Assembly: GCA_023265355.1 (NCBI GenBank)
Contig: JAHFTZ010000006.1
Coordinates: 1-17,193 of the forward strand
Reading direction: 5' to 3'
Source: Terriglobus sp.
Lineage (GTDB): Bacteria > Acidobacteriota > Terriglobia > Terriglobales > Acidobacteriaceae
Length of the DNA: 17,193 bases
Of this stretch, positions 6,028-15,300 are shown in pieces. The notes below the pieces were generated by a model. It did not search any database and was not told where the DNA came from. It worked only from the letters and a program-made list of their open reading frames with translations. Every line of letters starts with the position of its first letter. Position 1 is the stretch's first letter. The position numbers were made by a program, and so were the translations under genes.

Positions 6028-7929
6028 TTACGCAGTCTTCTTTTTATTGCGGGCTTTTACCTTGAACCAGATGGGGGTTCCGACAAAGCCAAAGGCTTCG
6101 CGTACCTGGTTTTCCAGGAAGCGCTCGAAGCCGAAGTGGAGTTTGACGTCGCGATCGGTGAACAGGACGAACGTCGGCGGGGCAACTGCGGCCTGGGTCA
6201 TGTAGTAGATCTTGACGCGCTTGTTCATGGGAACAGAGGCGCGCTGGAAGTCGACGTCGGCGAGGAAGCGGTTCATCTGGCCGGTCGTAACGCGCTTGCG
6301 GCGCTCGCGTGCGACCTTCTGCACTTCGCGGAAGACCGAGTTTACGTTGATCCCCTCGGCGGCGGAGATGAAGAGCAGAGGCGCGTAGTCGAGGTACTTC
6401 AGCGCGTGACGCACCTGTTCGGTGTAAGCCTTCTGGTCTGCAGGAGGCTGGCCGTCGGTGCGGTGCGTCGTGACGAGATCCCACTTGTTGACGACGATGA
6501 TCACCGAACGTCCGCTTTCGTGCGCGTAGCCCCCGATGTTCGCGTCCAGCGCGGCTACGCCTTCGGTGGCGTCGATGATGAGCAGGCCCACGTCCGCAGC
6601 TTCGAGATGCTTGCGCGCCATGATGACGGAGAGCTTTTCCGCCATGAGCGTGGTCTTGCCCTTGCGACGGATGCCAGCGGTATCCACGAAGCGGAAGCCA
6701 TGGCCGTTGCGTTCGACGAGCTCATCCACAGCGTCGCGCGTGGTTCCTGCGATGGGAGAGACGATGGAGCGGTCGGTGCCGGTGAGCGCATTGAGCAGAG
6801 TGCTCTTGCCGACGTTGGGGCGGCCAATGATGGCGACCTTCGTCTCCTTGGAGTCGTACTCGCCGTGCGAACGCAGCTTGCGCGGCCTGGGTGCATTTGG
6901 GTCCGGCTCTTCTTCCCAGACCTCTTCCAGCTCTTCCGGAGCTTCGACCTCGGGACGCGGGAGGGTCTCAAAGACCGCATCAAGGAGGTCGCCGATGCCG
7001 TTGTTGTGCTCCGCCGAGATAGCAAAGACATCGCGGAAGCCAAGCTGGCGGAAGTTCTCCGCATCGCTGGCGATCTGCGCGGTGTCCATCTTGTTGACGG
7101 CGAGGAAGACGTGTTTGCCGCTGCGCAGGAGCAGGCGGGCGAGTTCGAGATCGGGCGCGGCGAGCTCCGTGCGTCCGTCGACGACCATGACAATGGCGTC
7201 GGCTTCTTCGAGGGCGACGCGGGCCTGGCGATAGATCTCGCTGGGGATAAGGGCTTCGTCATCGGGAACGACGCCGCCGGTGTCCACGATGCGGGCGAAC
7301 TCGCCCTGCCACTCGATTTCGCCGTAGATGCGGTCGCGGGTGATGCCGGGTTCATCGCCGACGATGGAGCGGCGGGTTCCGGTAAGGCGGTTGAAGAGGG
7401 TGCTTTTTCCCACATTGGGACGACCGCAGACTGCGATGAGCGGAGCGTCGATGGCCTGGGAGGTCTTCTGCAACTCTTCGATCAGGGGAAGGCTGGCTGC
7501 CACTACGCGCTCAGTCTCGCGATCTTCGAGCGCGGAGAGGTGCGTGCGCGGGCGCTGCTCTTCTGCTGCGGTCTGCGAGGCCGAATCGGGCCTAGCGTGC
7601 CGTGCAGAGGCGCGTTCGATGGCGGCTTCCTTGATGTCGCGCTGTGTGGCCTTGGCTCCACGTGGAACTGCGCCTTTGGCGCCGGTGGTCCTGCCGTGCT
7701 CGCTCTGTTCGACAACCTTTTTGCTTTCAAACTCCGGCGACTGTCGCCGTGTACGCGCCTTTGCTGCCGCGGCGGACTTCTTCGCCGCGGCTTCCTTACG
7801 CGCCTTGGGCGAGGTTGCCGCCCGTGTTCCGCTCGCCAACTGCTCAGCCTTGGTCGCCTTGCCCTTATGCGGACGGGTGGACGCCTGCCTGTGCTTTTTT
7901 CCGAGCCTTTTCTTCTCTACCTTTGCCAT
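6028..7929 (-). CDS. der: Ribosome biogenesis GTPase Der (EngA), with long basic N-terminal extension
   Basis: Der is an essential double GTPase that acts in 50S ribosome assembly. First G domain: GRPNVGKST 169-177, T198 in GITRDR, DTGG 216-219, NKMD 279-282, SAE 305-307. Second G domain: GRPNVGKST 369-377, DTAG 416-419, NKWD 481-484, SAAEG 522-526. A C-terminal KH-like domain spans about 535-625 and the end is KARNKKKTA. The full frame is 633 residues, while the family is usually about 440-490. The surplus is a roughly 160-residue Lys/Ala/Arg/Glu-rich N-terminal part with no Cys or Trp, probably disordered. The ATG at 7929 has AAGG directly against it, not at usual spacing. A GTG at 7503 (residue 143) would give 491 residues, but its upstream signal is also weak. 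An acidic linker (EELEEVWEEEPD) joins the G domains. Confidence 0.93.
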   Translation of the reverse strand: MAKVEKKRLGKKHRQASTRPHKGKATKAEQLASGTRAATSPKARKEAAAKKSAAAAKARTRRQSPEFESKKVVEQSEHGRTTGAKGAVPRGAKATQRDIKEAAIERASARHARPDSASQTAAEEQRPRTHLSALEDRETERVVAASLPLIEELQKTSQAIDAPLIAVCGRPNVGKSTLFNRLTGTRRSIVGDEPGITRDRIYGEIEWQGEFARIVDTGGVVPDDEALIPSEIYRQARVALEEADAIVMVVDGRTELAAPDLELARLLLRSGKHVFLAVNKMDTAQIASDAENFRQLGFRDVFAISAEHNNGIGDLLDAVFETLPRPEVEAPEELEEVWEEEPDPNAPRPRKLRSHGEYDSKETKVAIIGRPNVGKSTLLNALTGTDRSIVSPIAGTTRDAVDELVERNGHGFRFVDTAGIRRKGKTTLMAEKLSVIMARKHLEAADVGLLIIDATEGVAALDANIGGYAHESGRSVIIVVNKWDLVTTHRTDGQPPADQKAYTEQVRHALKYLDYAPLLFISAAEGINVNSVFREVQKVARERRKRVTTGQMNRFLADVDFQRASVPMNKRVKIYYMTQAAVAPPTFVLFTDRDVKLHFGFERFLENQVREAFGFVGTPIWFKVKARNKKKTA

Positions 7930-8054
7930 CCTTCAAGGCTAGCAGTTATGGAGCGCGAAACCGTCTCAAACGTCACAGTATTGGCCCACTCAGGCCATTC
8001 ATACCTGCTTTTCTGCCATGCAGCCGCTATCATAGGGTCTTCGCCTGTTCTTCG
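7930..8054. promoter_or_regulatory. Divergent intergenic region between der and the DinG-like helicase
   Basis: These 125 bases must hold promoters for both genes. On the + strand TATCAT (8028-8033) resembles a -10 box 21 bases before the helicase ATG, but I see no good -35 box. If it is used, the leader would be about 15 bases with no Shine-Dalgarno sequence. On the - strand no convincing promoter was found. Confidence 0.3.
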
Positions 8055-10070
8055 ATGCCTGTGACCCTGACCCAGACCGAGCCGCTTCCGACCCTGCGGG
8101 ACTTCTTTTCGCCGGGCGGCGTGCTGGCGCAGTCCTCGCTGCACTACGAGCATCGCAAGGGTCAGTATGAGATGGCCAAGGCCGTGGAAAAGGCCATGGA
8201 CGACAAGCGCCACCTGATCGTGGAAGCAGGAACGGGGACGGGAAAGACGCTGGCGTACCTCCTGCCCGCCATCCGCAAGGCGCGCGAGACGCAGCAGCGC
8301 ATCATCATCTCCACGGGGACGAAGAACCTGCAGGAGCAGCTTTTCTTCAAGGACATTCCCTTTCTCGAATCGCTCCTCGGGCCATTGAAGGTCTGCTACA
8401 TGAAGGGGCGCAGCAACTATCTCTGCAAGCAGAAGCTCTATGCCCTGCGCGCGCAGCCGCTGTTGAGCGGTCTGGACGAGATCGACCAGTTCCACATTCT
8501 TTCTAACTGGGAGAGCGAGACGAAGACGGGCGACCGCGCCGAAGTGAAGGGGCTGCCGGAGAACTCCGCCCTGTGGGGCAAGCTGGATGCACGGAGCGAG
8601 GCGTGCCTGGGGCAGACGTGCCCGAACTTCGAGACGTGTTTTGTGACCGAGATGCGGCGGAAGGCGCTGGAGAGCGAGATCGTGATTGTGAATCACCATC
8701 TCTTCTTCGCGGACCTGAATATCAAGCAGCAGTCGGGGAACGCTCCCGATGCGGGTGTGCTGCCGGATGCGCTGGCCGTCGTCTTCGACGAGGCGCATGA
8801 GATGGAAGATGTGGCCAGCGATTACTTCGGCGTTGCGCTTTCGCAGCAGCGTTTTGAGGAATTGGCGCGGGATACCGAGTCTCTGCTGAAGGCAAAGAAC
8901 GCTTCATCGTCTTCGATTGAGTCGGCGACTGCGACGCTGCGCGACAGGGCTCGCAGCTTCTTTGCTTCGCTGCCACAGATCGGTGTGACGATCGGGCGCA
9001 TGCCCTTTGATGATCGTGAAGGTTTTCTGGAGGAGCGCGGAGACGGATATCTGGGCGCAGTGGCGGCGCTGAATCGGCTGGAGTCTGAGCTGGAGCGGTT
9101 GAAGGAAGTAGACGAGGCCGCCGGGTTGCGCCGCAGGGTGGGAGAGATTCGTACCAGCCTGAAGTTTTTGATGGAGGCGAACGATCCCAACACTGTCTTC
9201 TGGATCGAGCGCCGGTCTGCGGGTGGCGTGCGCAACGCGGCGATGGGTGGGCAGGCGTTTCACACGCATCTGCAGGCAACGCCGATTGATGTTTCAGAGC
9301 TGCTGACGCAGACGCTCTTTGAGAGTTTTTCCTGTGTCGTTCTCACGTCCGCCACGCTGACGGTGCAGGGCGGCTTTGAGCATGTTCGGAAGCGGCTCGG
9401 ACTGGTGCTTCCGCGTGAGCTGGTGGTGCCTTCGCACTTTCAGTATGGGAAGCAGGCGCTGCTGTATCTGCCGCCGTATATGCCGGACCCGCGCGACTCC
9501 GCATACATGCCGCGCGCGGCGGAGCGTGTGCGGCGTGTGCTGGAGATTACGAAGGGACGCGCGTTTTGCCTTTTTACAAGCTATGCGCAGATGCGCGCTA
9601 TGTACGAGCGCATGCTGGTCGAAGTGCCCTTCCCTCTGCTGCTGCAAGGGACGCAGCCTCGTCGTGCGCTGCTGGATGAGTTTCGCGCAACGCCGAATGC
9701 GGTGCTCTTTGGCACAAGCAGTTTTTGGCAGGGCGTGGATGTGCAGGGCGAGCAGCTTTCGTGCGTGATTATCGATCGCTTACCCTTTGCGGTGCCGAAT
9801 GATCCTGTCGTTCGTGCGCGCATGGAGGCGATTGAAGCTGCTGGGGGCAAGCCGTTTTACGATTTGCAGATTCCTCAGGCGGTGATCACGTTGAAGCAGG
9901 GCTTTGGGCGGCTGATCCGGTCGGCGGAGGATCGCGGCGTGCTGATGCTGCTGGACGCGCGCATTCAGACGCAGAGATATGGAAAGGTTTTTCTGGACAG
10001 CCTGCCGCCGTATCGGGTGACAAGTGAGTTGGGGGATGTGGAAGAGTTCTTCGCGGAGCCGAAGGCGTAA
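8055..10070 (+). CDS. dinG: DinG/XPD-family ATP-dependent DNA helicase with iron-sulfur cluster motif
   Basis: The 671-residue superfamily 2 helicase is of the XPD/DinG type: a 5'-3' helicase that unwinds damaged DNA, R-loops or D-loops. Walker A is EAGTGTGKT (57-65) and Walker B is the DEAH box (245-248). Between them are four cysteines at 124, 184, 189 and 195 (NYLC, then EACLGQTCPNFETC), the pattern of the 4Fe-4S domain. Motif VI is QGFGRLIR (615-622). There is no added N-terminal exonuclease domain, so it resembles E. coli DinG/YoaA rather than the longer Bacillus form. The start ATG at 8055 was chosen because the conserved LRDFFSPGG region follows within 15 residues. Longer starts back to 7644 would run antisense into der. 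No Shine-Dalgarno sequence is visible. The symbol dinG is by family; yoaA-type assignment is possible. Confidence 0.9.
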   Translation: MPVTLTQTEPLPTLRDFFSPGGVLAQSSLHYEHRKGQYEMAKAVEKAMDDKRHLIVEAGTGTGKTLAYLLPAIRKARETQQRIIISTGTKNLQEQLFFKDIPFLESLLGPLKVCYMKGRSNYLCKQKLYALRAQPLLSGLDEIDQFHILSNWESETKTGDRAEVKGLPENSALWGKLDARSEACLGQTCPNFETCFVTEMRRKALESEIVIVNHHLFFADLNIKQQSGNAPDAGVLPDALAVVFDEAHEMEDVASDYFGVALSQQRFEELARDTESLLKAKNASSSSIESATATLRDRARSFFASLPQIGVTIGRMPFDDREGFLEERGDGYLGAVAALNRLESELERLKEVDEAAGLRRRVGEIRTSLKFLMEANDPNTVFWIERRSAGGVRNAAMGGQAFHTHLQATPIDVSELLTQTLFESFSCVVLTSATLTVQGGFEHVRKRLGLVLPRELVVPSHFQYGKQALLYLPPYMPDPRDSAYMPRAAERVRRVLEITKGRAFCLFTSYAQMRAMYERMLVEVPFPLLLQGTQPRRALLDEFRATPNAVLFGTSSFWQGVDVQGEQLSCVIIDRLPFAVPNDPVVRARMEAIEAAGGKPFYDLQIPQAVITLKQGFGRLIRSAEDRGVLMLLDARIQTQRYGKVFLDSLPPYRVTSELGDVEEFFAEPKA

Positions 10071-10106
10071 AAGCAGATCCCCGCGCTGCGCTGCGGGATA
10101 ACAAAC
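10069..10106. repeat. REP-like intergenic element, copy D, filling the gap between convergent genes
   Basis: The element starts AAAAGCAGAT; its first two bases are part of the helicase TAA stop, and it ends one base before the complement of the next gene's stop. ATCCC (10077-10081) pairs with GGGAT (10095-10099), extended by two G-C pairs and one G-U after a bulged C. Read on the - strand, the hairpin is followed by CTGCTTTT, so it could also terminate the three-gene - strand operon. Copy A (2316-2353) is the closest relative. Confidence 0.65.
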
Positions 10107-12338
10107 TTAATTGCCGGCGACGGGTTGGGCTGCAACTGTTGGAGTTGCGGGTACGAGGACGCGGATAGCCATGCGCGGGAAGCTGAAAGTGCCACCAGCG
10201 TCGTCGATGACATTGACCTGGCAGACGTAGGTGCCGGGTTTGAGGCCGTTGAGCGGGATGTCGAACTGGAAGCCGACGGCGCCGCGCTCCAGCACGTTGA
10301 CTGCCGTGCCTGCGACGAGTGGTGTCTCGTAGACTTTGCTTCCGCCGCTCAGGAACTGAATCGAGGTTAGGACACGCACGCCGCCTACCGAGGGGTGTGC
10401 TTTGAGGCCGCTAGTGCTGGCGTTGTTCGCTGTAGCTGCATCGGCTGCGGCTACAGCGCGGACCTTCGCCGGATCGTAGACCTCGTACATCACGTAGAGG
10501 TGCTGGTCCTGGCGGAAGACGTGCGGTACGTTCGCTACGAACTCCATGCCATCGCGAATGAGTGGGTTTTCAGAGCGCTTGGCGGTGTTGGGAATGCGCT
10601 GGCTAGAGAGAAGAACGCTTGAGAGCTTGAGCGGGGACCTTTTCAGGTCGGGCACGTTGAGATCGGTTTCAAAGCTGCCCATCGCCCCGGTCTGGTTTTC
10701 GCGCACGACGAGCTTGAGGTGGTACTTTCCCGGAGCGAGAGCGAAGCCGGTGTTGTACTGAATGTTTTTGCGCTGCACCTGCTGGTCCGCGCCGAGTTGC
10801 AGCTTCACCGTCTCGCGGATGTTGCCTACGACGAGTCGCTGCGCGTTGCGCACTTCGCCGAGGAAGTCGAGCGAGGCCTTGTCCTTGTCGCCGTTCTTGA
10901 CGAAGGGGATCTGCGAACCCGGAACGATGGCGGAGACGGGAACGAAGTAACGGTTGTCGCTGATGCGGAAGTAGAGCGCCTGCAGATAGACGGCGACGTC
11001 GGTGGCGGGGAGGTCACTCTTCATCTGTTCGGAGAGGGCTATCTCGCGGTCTTCAGACTTCTGGTGCTGGAAGTCGGCGGGCGCGTAGTAGCCGGGGCGG
11101 AAGTCGAGCTTCACATCGTTGCGGTTGAGCTTGACGGAGAGGTGGCGGTACTTGCCATCACGCGCCTGGTTCTGCGAATGGAACCCGAGGATGTAATAGG
11201 CCTCCGTGTCGTTCTGCACCTGCTGGAAGGCGGGAGCGAAGTCGTTGGAGTCGAAGAAAGATTTTCCCCCCGTATCGCTGGAGAGGGTGGCAAGCGTCTC
11301 CTGCGAAGAGAAGTTTGAGCTGAGGCGCGACTGCATCGCAGCGCCGCTGTACGCAGACGTACCGCGTAGACTACCGACGCTGGCGTTGCCGACAGGAGGG
11401 ATGGCTTCGAGACCCCGTGTATCCACGCTGTAGATGCTCATGTTCGCGCGGACGGCGGCGTTGGTGGCGGCACGGAGTGAGGCCTGATTCTCGATACCGT
11501 TGCGGCTGAGGCCGCCGGAGAAGTAGAGCATGGACTTCCGCTGGTCGACGCGTTCGAGGCTCTTGGCGATGGACTGGATGGCGTAGAGTTCGCGGTCGGT
11601 GTTGAGGTTGTTGTACTCGGTGTCGTCGGCGGTGAAGCTGGTAGCGTCGTCGGCCGTGCCTTCGCTGTCGCCCGTGGTACCAGCCGCAAATCCCTGGCCT
11701 TCGGTGCCGTTGTACTTGCCGACTGCGGCGAGGAGCGAGTCTTTGTTGGCTGTGAAGTCCTGATCGAGCGTAAGGCTGGTGCTGAGGCTTGCCACGGAGA
11801 CTAGGTCGGCGGGCTGCATCTTCGTCTTGATGTAGTTCTGAGCGGCTTCCACGGCGCGGTCGATATCTTCCTGCTGCATGGAGGCGAGATCGAAGAACAT
11901 GACGATGAGGCGATGATCGCGGAGCGAGGCGGCGTCTGCAGCGATGGAGCGCTCCATCATCTCGGCGATGGTGGGGGCCTTGCCGCTGACGGTCTTCTCG
12001 TTGAGCACGGCGGCTTCGTCGACGTTCTGGAAATCGAAGGAGGCAATCTTCTGCGGTTTGCCGTCTTCTGTGACGGTGAAGTCGGAGGCTTTGAGTCCTT
12101 TGACGACGGCGCCGGTCTTCTTGTCGCGCACGACGACATTGGTGAGGACGAGTTCGCTGCGGACATTGAGCGTGAAGACCTGCGACTGCGCACTGCCTTG
12201 CTGCTGAATCTGACCCGATTGGGCGAGGAGAGGAGTTGTGCAAAGTGCTGCCACCAGAGCTGACGCGACGACTGCGCGCAGGGAGGCGAAGCTGCTCGCT
12301 GCTGACATCCTACTGCCATGCTGTATGCGATCTCTCAA
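10107..12338 (-). CDS. Secreted VWFA-related protein (acidobacterial VWFA type)
   Basis: The 743-residue protein has an N-terminal export signal with hydrophobic core RAVVASALVAALCTTPLLAQ, probable cleavage near residue 40. Residues about 54-108 (FTLNVRSELVLTNVVVRDKK, then GLKASDFTVTEDG) are the typical leader domain of the acidobacterial VWFA-related family (TIGR03436-like). A von Willebrand A-like domain runs from about 140 (HRLIVMFFDLASM) to about 390, ending in YYILGFHSQNQARDGKYR and RPGYYAP, characteristic of this family. The DxSxS metal site is not intact: D150 is followed by LASM. The C-terminal 300 residues are beta-rich and not recognised. It may bind proteins or peptides at the envelope; this is inference. 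The TTG at 12338 overlaps the upstream stop as TTGA and has GAGG 8 bases before it. An ATG at 12308 (residue 11) also leaves a signal peptide but has no Shine-Dalgarno. Confidence 0.85.
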   Translation of the reverse strand: MRDRIQHGSRMSAASSFASLRAVVASALVAALCTTPLLAQSGQIQQQGSAQSQVFTLNVRSELVLTNVVVRDKKTGAVVKGLKASDFTVTEDGKPQKIASFDFQNVDEAAVLNEKTVSGKAPTIAEMMERSIAADAASLRDHRLIVMFFDLASMQQEDIDRAVEAAQNYIKTKMQPADLVSVASLSTSLTLDQDFTANKDSLLAAVGKYNGTEGQGFAAGTTGDSEGTADDATSFTADDTEYNNLNTDRELYAIQSIAKSLERVDQRKSMLYFSGGLSRNGIENQASLRAATNAAVRANMSIYSVDTRGLEAIPPVGNASVGSLRGTSAYSGAAMQSRLSSNFSSQETLATLSSDTGGKSFFDSNDFAPAFQQVQNDTEAYYILGFHSQNQARDGKYRHLSVKLNRNDVKLDFRPGYYAPADFQHQKSEDREIALSEQMKSDLPATDVAVYLQALYFRISDNRYFVPVSAIVPGSQIPFVKNGDKDKASLDFLGEVRNAQRLVVGNIRETVKLQLGADQQVQRKNIQYNTGFALAPGKYHLKLVVRENQTGAMGSFETDLNVPDLKRSPLKLSSVLLSSQRIPNTAKRSENPLIRDGMEFVANVPHVFRQDQHLYVMYEVYDPAKVRAVAAADAATANNASTSGLKAHPSVGGVRVLTSIQFLSGGSKVYETPLVAGTAVNVLERGAVGFQFDIPLNGLKPGTYVCQVNVIDDAGGTFSFPRMAIRVLVPATPTVAAQPVAGN

Positions 12339-12350
12339 AACCGATACCTC
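12335..12350 (-). promoter_or_regulatory. TTGA stop/start overlap with internal ribosome binding site
   Basis: On the - strand, GAGG (12350-12347) lies 8 bases before TTG (12338-12336), which shares bases with the TGA stop (12337-12335) of the TonB-receptor gene. This favours translational coupling and the TTG start of the VWFA-related gene. Confidence 0.5.
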
Positions 12351-15300
12351 GCCTGGACGGTGAGTTGACGTGGACTGGCCGTACTGGTGACGCGGCCGAA
12401 GGTAGCCGAGTTGAGCACCGTGTTGATGCCAGAGTATTGCACGGTGTTGAAGGCGTTGTTGGCAGTGACGCGCGCTTCGAAGGACTTGGTCCCACCGAAG
12501 CTCTGCGTGCGCGCCAGAGACATATTCATTCTCACTGTGCCGGGGCCTTCGATGGAGTTACGCGAGGCGGTCCCGTAACCTGAAGGAGAGGTGGGCGCAG
12601 TAAAGGCGGAGTTATTGAACCAGAGAGAAGAGCTTCCGGGACCGCTGATGGACTGCGCGAAGACGCGGTCGGGGCGCAGGGTGTAGTTTCCGCCCGACGC
12701 CACCTGCGCAATGGTAGAGGCGTAGCTGGGCGTGAAGTAAGTGCCTGAAGCAAAGGTGAAGGTGCCGGAGACGGAGAAGCCGTCCAGGATCTTCGGCATC
12801 ACGCCTCCCTGGTTGAAGAAGGCGCGGTTCGGGCCGAAGGGAAGTTCGAAGACATAGTCGCCCGTGACCCCGTGCCGCACATCGAAGCTGGAGTTGCCGT
12901 ATTCGAGATCGAGACGCTGGTCGTTCTGCGCGATGATGTTGCCTCCGCTGCCACCGATGCTGGAGGCATTGTCGATGGAGTGGCCATAGACGTAGCTTGC
13001 GCCGAGGGCGATGCCCTTTTGCATGCGCTTGCGCGCGTTGATCGTAAGGGAGTTGAAGCGCGAGTCGGCGATGGAGTCTTCGTAGGTGAATGCCGTAGCG
13101 TCTGCTGAGGTGACGCCGGTGGCGGTGTGATTCGGTGCGCGGAGCAGATCGAGGTCGCCGCCAAATGAGCCGTTGTAACCGACGTTGAGTACGATGCCAA
13201 GCGGAAGTGTCTTCTGGATATCTGCGTTGACGACCTGCACACGGCCAAGACGGTAGTTGCGATTGACGGCGAAGTTATTTTGCGTCGTGGTGGATGCGGT
13301 GCAGCCGAAAGAGTTGGCCAGTGTGAAGGTGCCGAAGGTCCCGCATCCATTCTGCCCAGCGGTATTGGTCTGCGTAATTGAGAAGGGTGGCTGCGACTGC
13401 AGACTGCGCGCGAAGCGGCTGTATTGGCCAGTGTTGAAGTTGATGCCGTAGCCTGCGCGAATCACCGTCTGCTTTGGCCATTTGGGACGATAAGCGATGC
13501 CGATGCGGGGAGAGAACATCGTGCGATCGGGCTGCACGAGTGAGCGCGGAAACTTTCCACTGAAGGGACCGGTGCCATTGGCGACGACAGCAGCAACCTG
13601 TGTGAAGTCTGCGCTGTGATCGAGATTGACGAGGCGATCAAACTTTTCGACGTAAGGAGCGAAGTATTCGTAGCGAAGACCGGCGTTCACCGTCAGGTTG
13701 GGAAGGAGGCGGAAGTCGTCGTTGACATAACCATCCCAGACGGTTTCGCGGAGATACGTCTTGAAGGATGCGGCCTGGATCTTCGACTGTTGTGGAGCGC
13801 CGAGGAGGAAGTCAGCAAAAGAGCTTCCTGTTGGTGTATTGGCGGTCGTCGTATCCGTGGAAGGGGCCGTTGTGGCGTATCCGGTAAAGGTCAGCGAGCC
13901 TAGAACATTCGAGGAGCCGAGGACGTCGTAGTGGATGCGGCGCACATCGAAGCCGAAGCGCAGATTGTGCTTCTTGTGGTTCCAACTGACGACGTCTCCG
14001 AAGGCGATCGTCTGGTTGACGCTGTCGGCGGGATTTCCTGCGCCAAAGCTGGTGAAGTTGGTCAGGCTTATGACGGGCAGGCCGCTGTAGAAACCGGGCG
14101 TGACCGCAGAGGGTTTAGGAACGTTGATGCCCGCGGCTGCCGTGGGATCGGTTGGAGTGCCGGTATAAAGATTGGTCGTAAGGGCGTGCGAACGGTTCCA
14201 GTTGAGGGTGGTGTTGTTATTGAAGCGACCGTACCCTATGGAATAACCGACACCGAGACCGTAGCCATCCGAGGCGGCCTTTGTGTCCTGCACGGCGAAG
14301 GTGCCGAGACTATCGCTTGCGCCATGTTGATAGTTGAAACTTGCGTTGAAGTTCTGACGCAGCGATTTGGGTGCATCCTGGCGCTGCCTGCGGCCACCAC
14401 CTGCGCTGCCGCCACCAAAACGGCCGCCGAAGGCGGGCGTGGCGCCGATGTTGCGCACGAAGCGGGCGGAGAGCGCGGCGGTGTTGTTCCCCGCAGCGGC
14501 GATGCGCTGGTAGTTGTAGTTCTGCGTGTTGGTGGCGATGTTGGGCAGAGGGTAGTAGGCGAGCAGATTCTGCGCGGCGCTTGAGAGACGGTCGGGGCAG
14601 ATCACGTTGGTCTGCGCGTTGCAGACGAAGGGCGCGTTGGTGCTGGGATCGTAGATGGTGACGGGAGTAGCGACACCATTGACCGTCTGCGTAAGGCCGG
14701 TGAAGTCTCCCGCCCGTTGCGCCACGGTGGGCACGGTGGCGTAGGCGTTGAACGGCGTGATCGTTCGCCCCCCTGTGAGATTGAGGAAGACGAACTGCTT
14801 CGGATTCGGCTGGGTAAGTCCGGGGATATAAGGCGAACCTACGAAGCTCGCTCCGTAGCGATTGCTGCTGTAGTCGGGCTTCACCGCAGTGCCGGTCAGA
14901 GAGTACGGCGTGGCGTCGAGGGCACCGTTGCCGCCCTGGTAAAAGACGTTGCCGTGGATGGCCGTCGGATTCATGTTGCGGAAGGCACCACCGCCGAAGC
15001 CACCACCGCCACGTCCACCACGCCCTCCGCCTCCTGGCCCACCTCCGCCGGGACCACCCATGCCTCCCGGACCTCCACCCATCATGCCGCCAAGCATCCC
15101 TACGACAGCGGTAGCGATGTCGCCGTTGCCCCCGCCGTTGGCGCGCGCCTGGGCCATGGCGTCCTGGATGCGGTTGCGGATCTCGTCTTCGGAGAAGTTG
15201 GCGAGGCCATTGGTGATGCCTGTCTGTCCGCTGACGCTGACGGAGTCGGTGAGATCGCTTCCACCGGAGATCGAAGGCAGCGCCGCCCCACTGGCACCTC

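Noticed and set aside
6001..8064. 687-codon open frame on the + strand covering all of der
   Set aside because: It lies antisense to an unmistakable Der GTPase, has no family motif, and arises from the codon bias of the GC-rich gene on the other strand.
11371..12243. 290-codon alternate frame within the VWFA-related gene
   Set aside because: Its composition is Arg/His/Pro-rich, typical of an out-of-frame reading of a GC-rich gene; the chosen frame has clear family motifs and a signal peptide.
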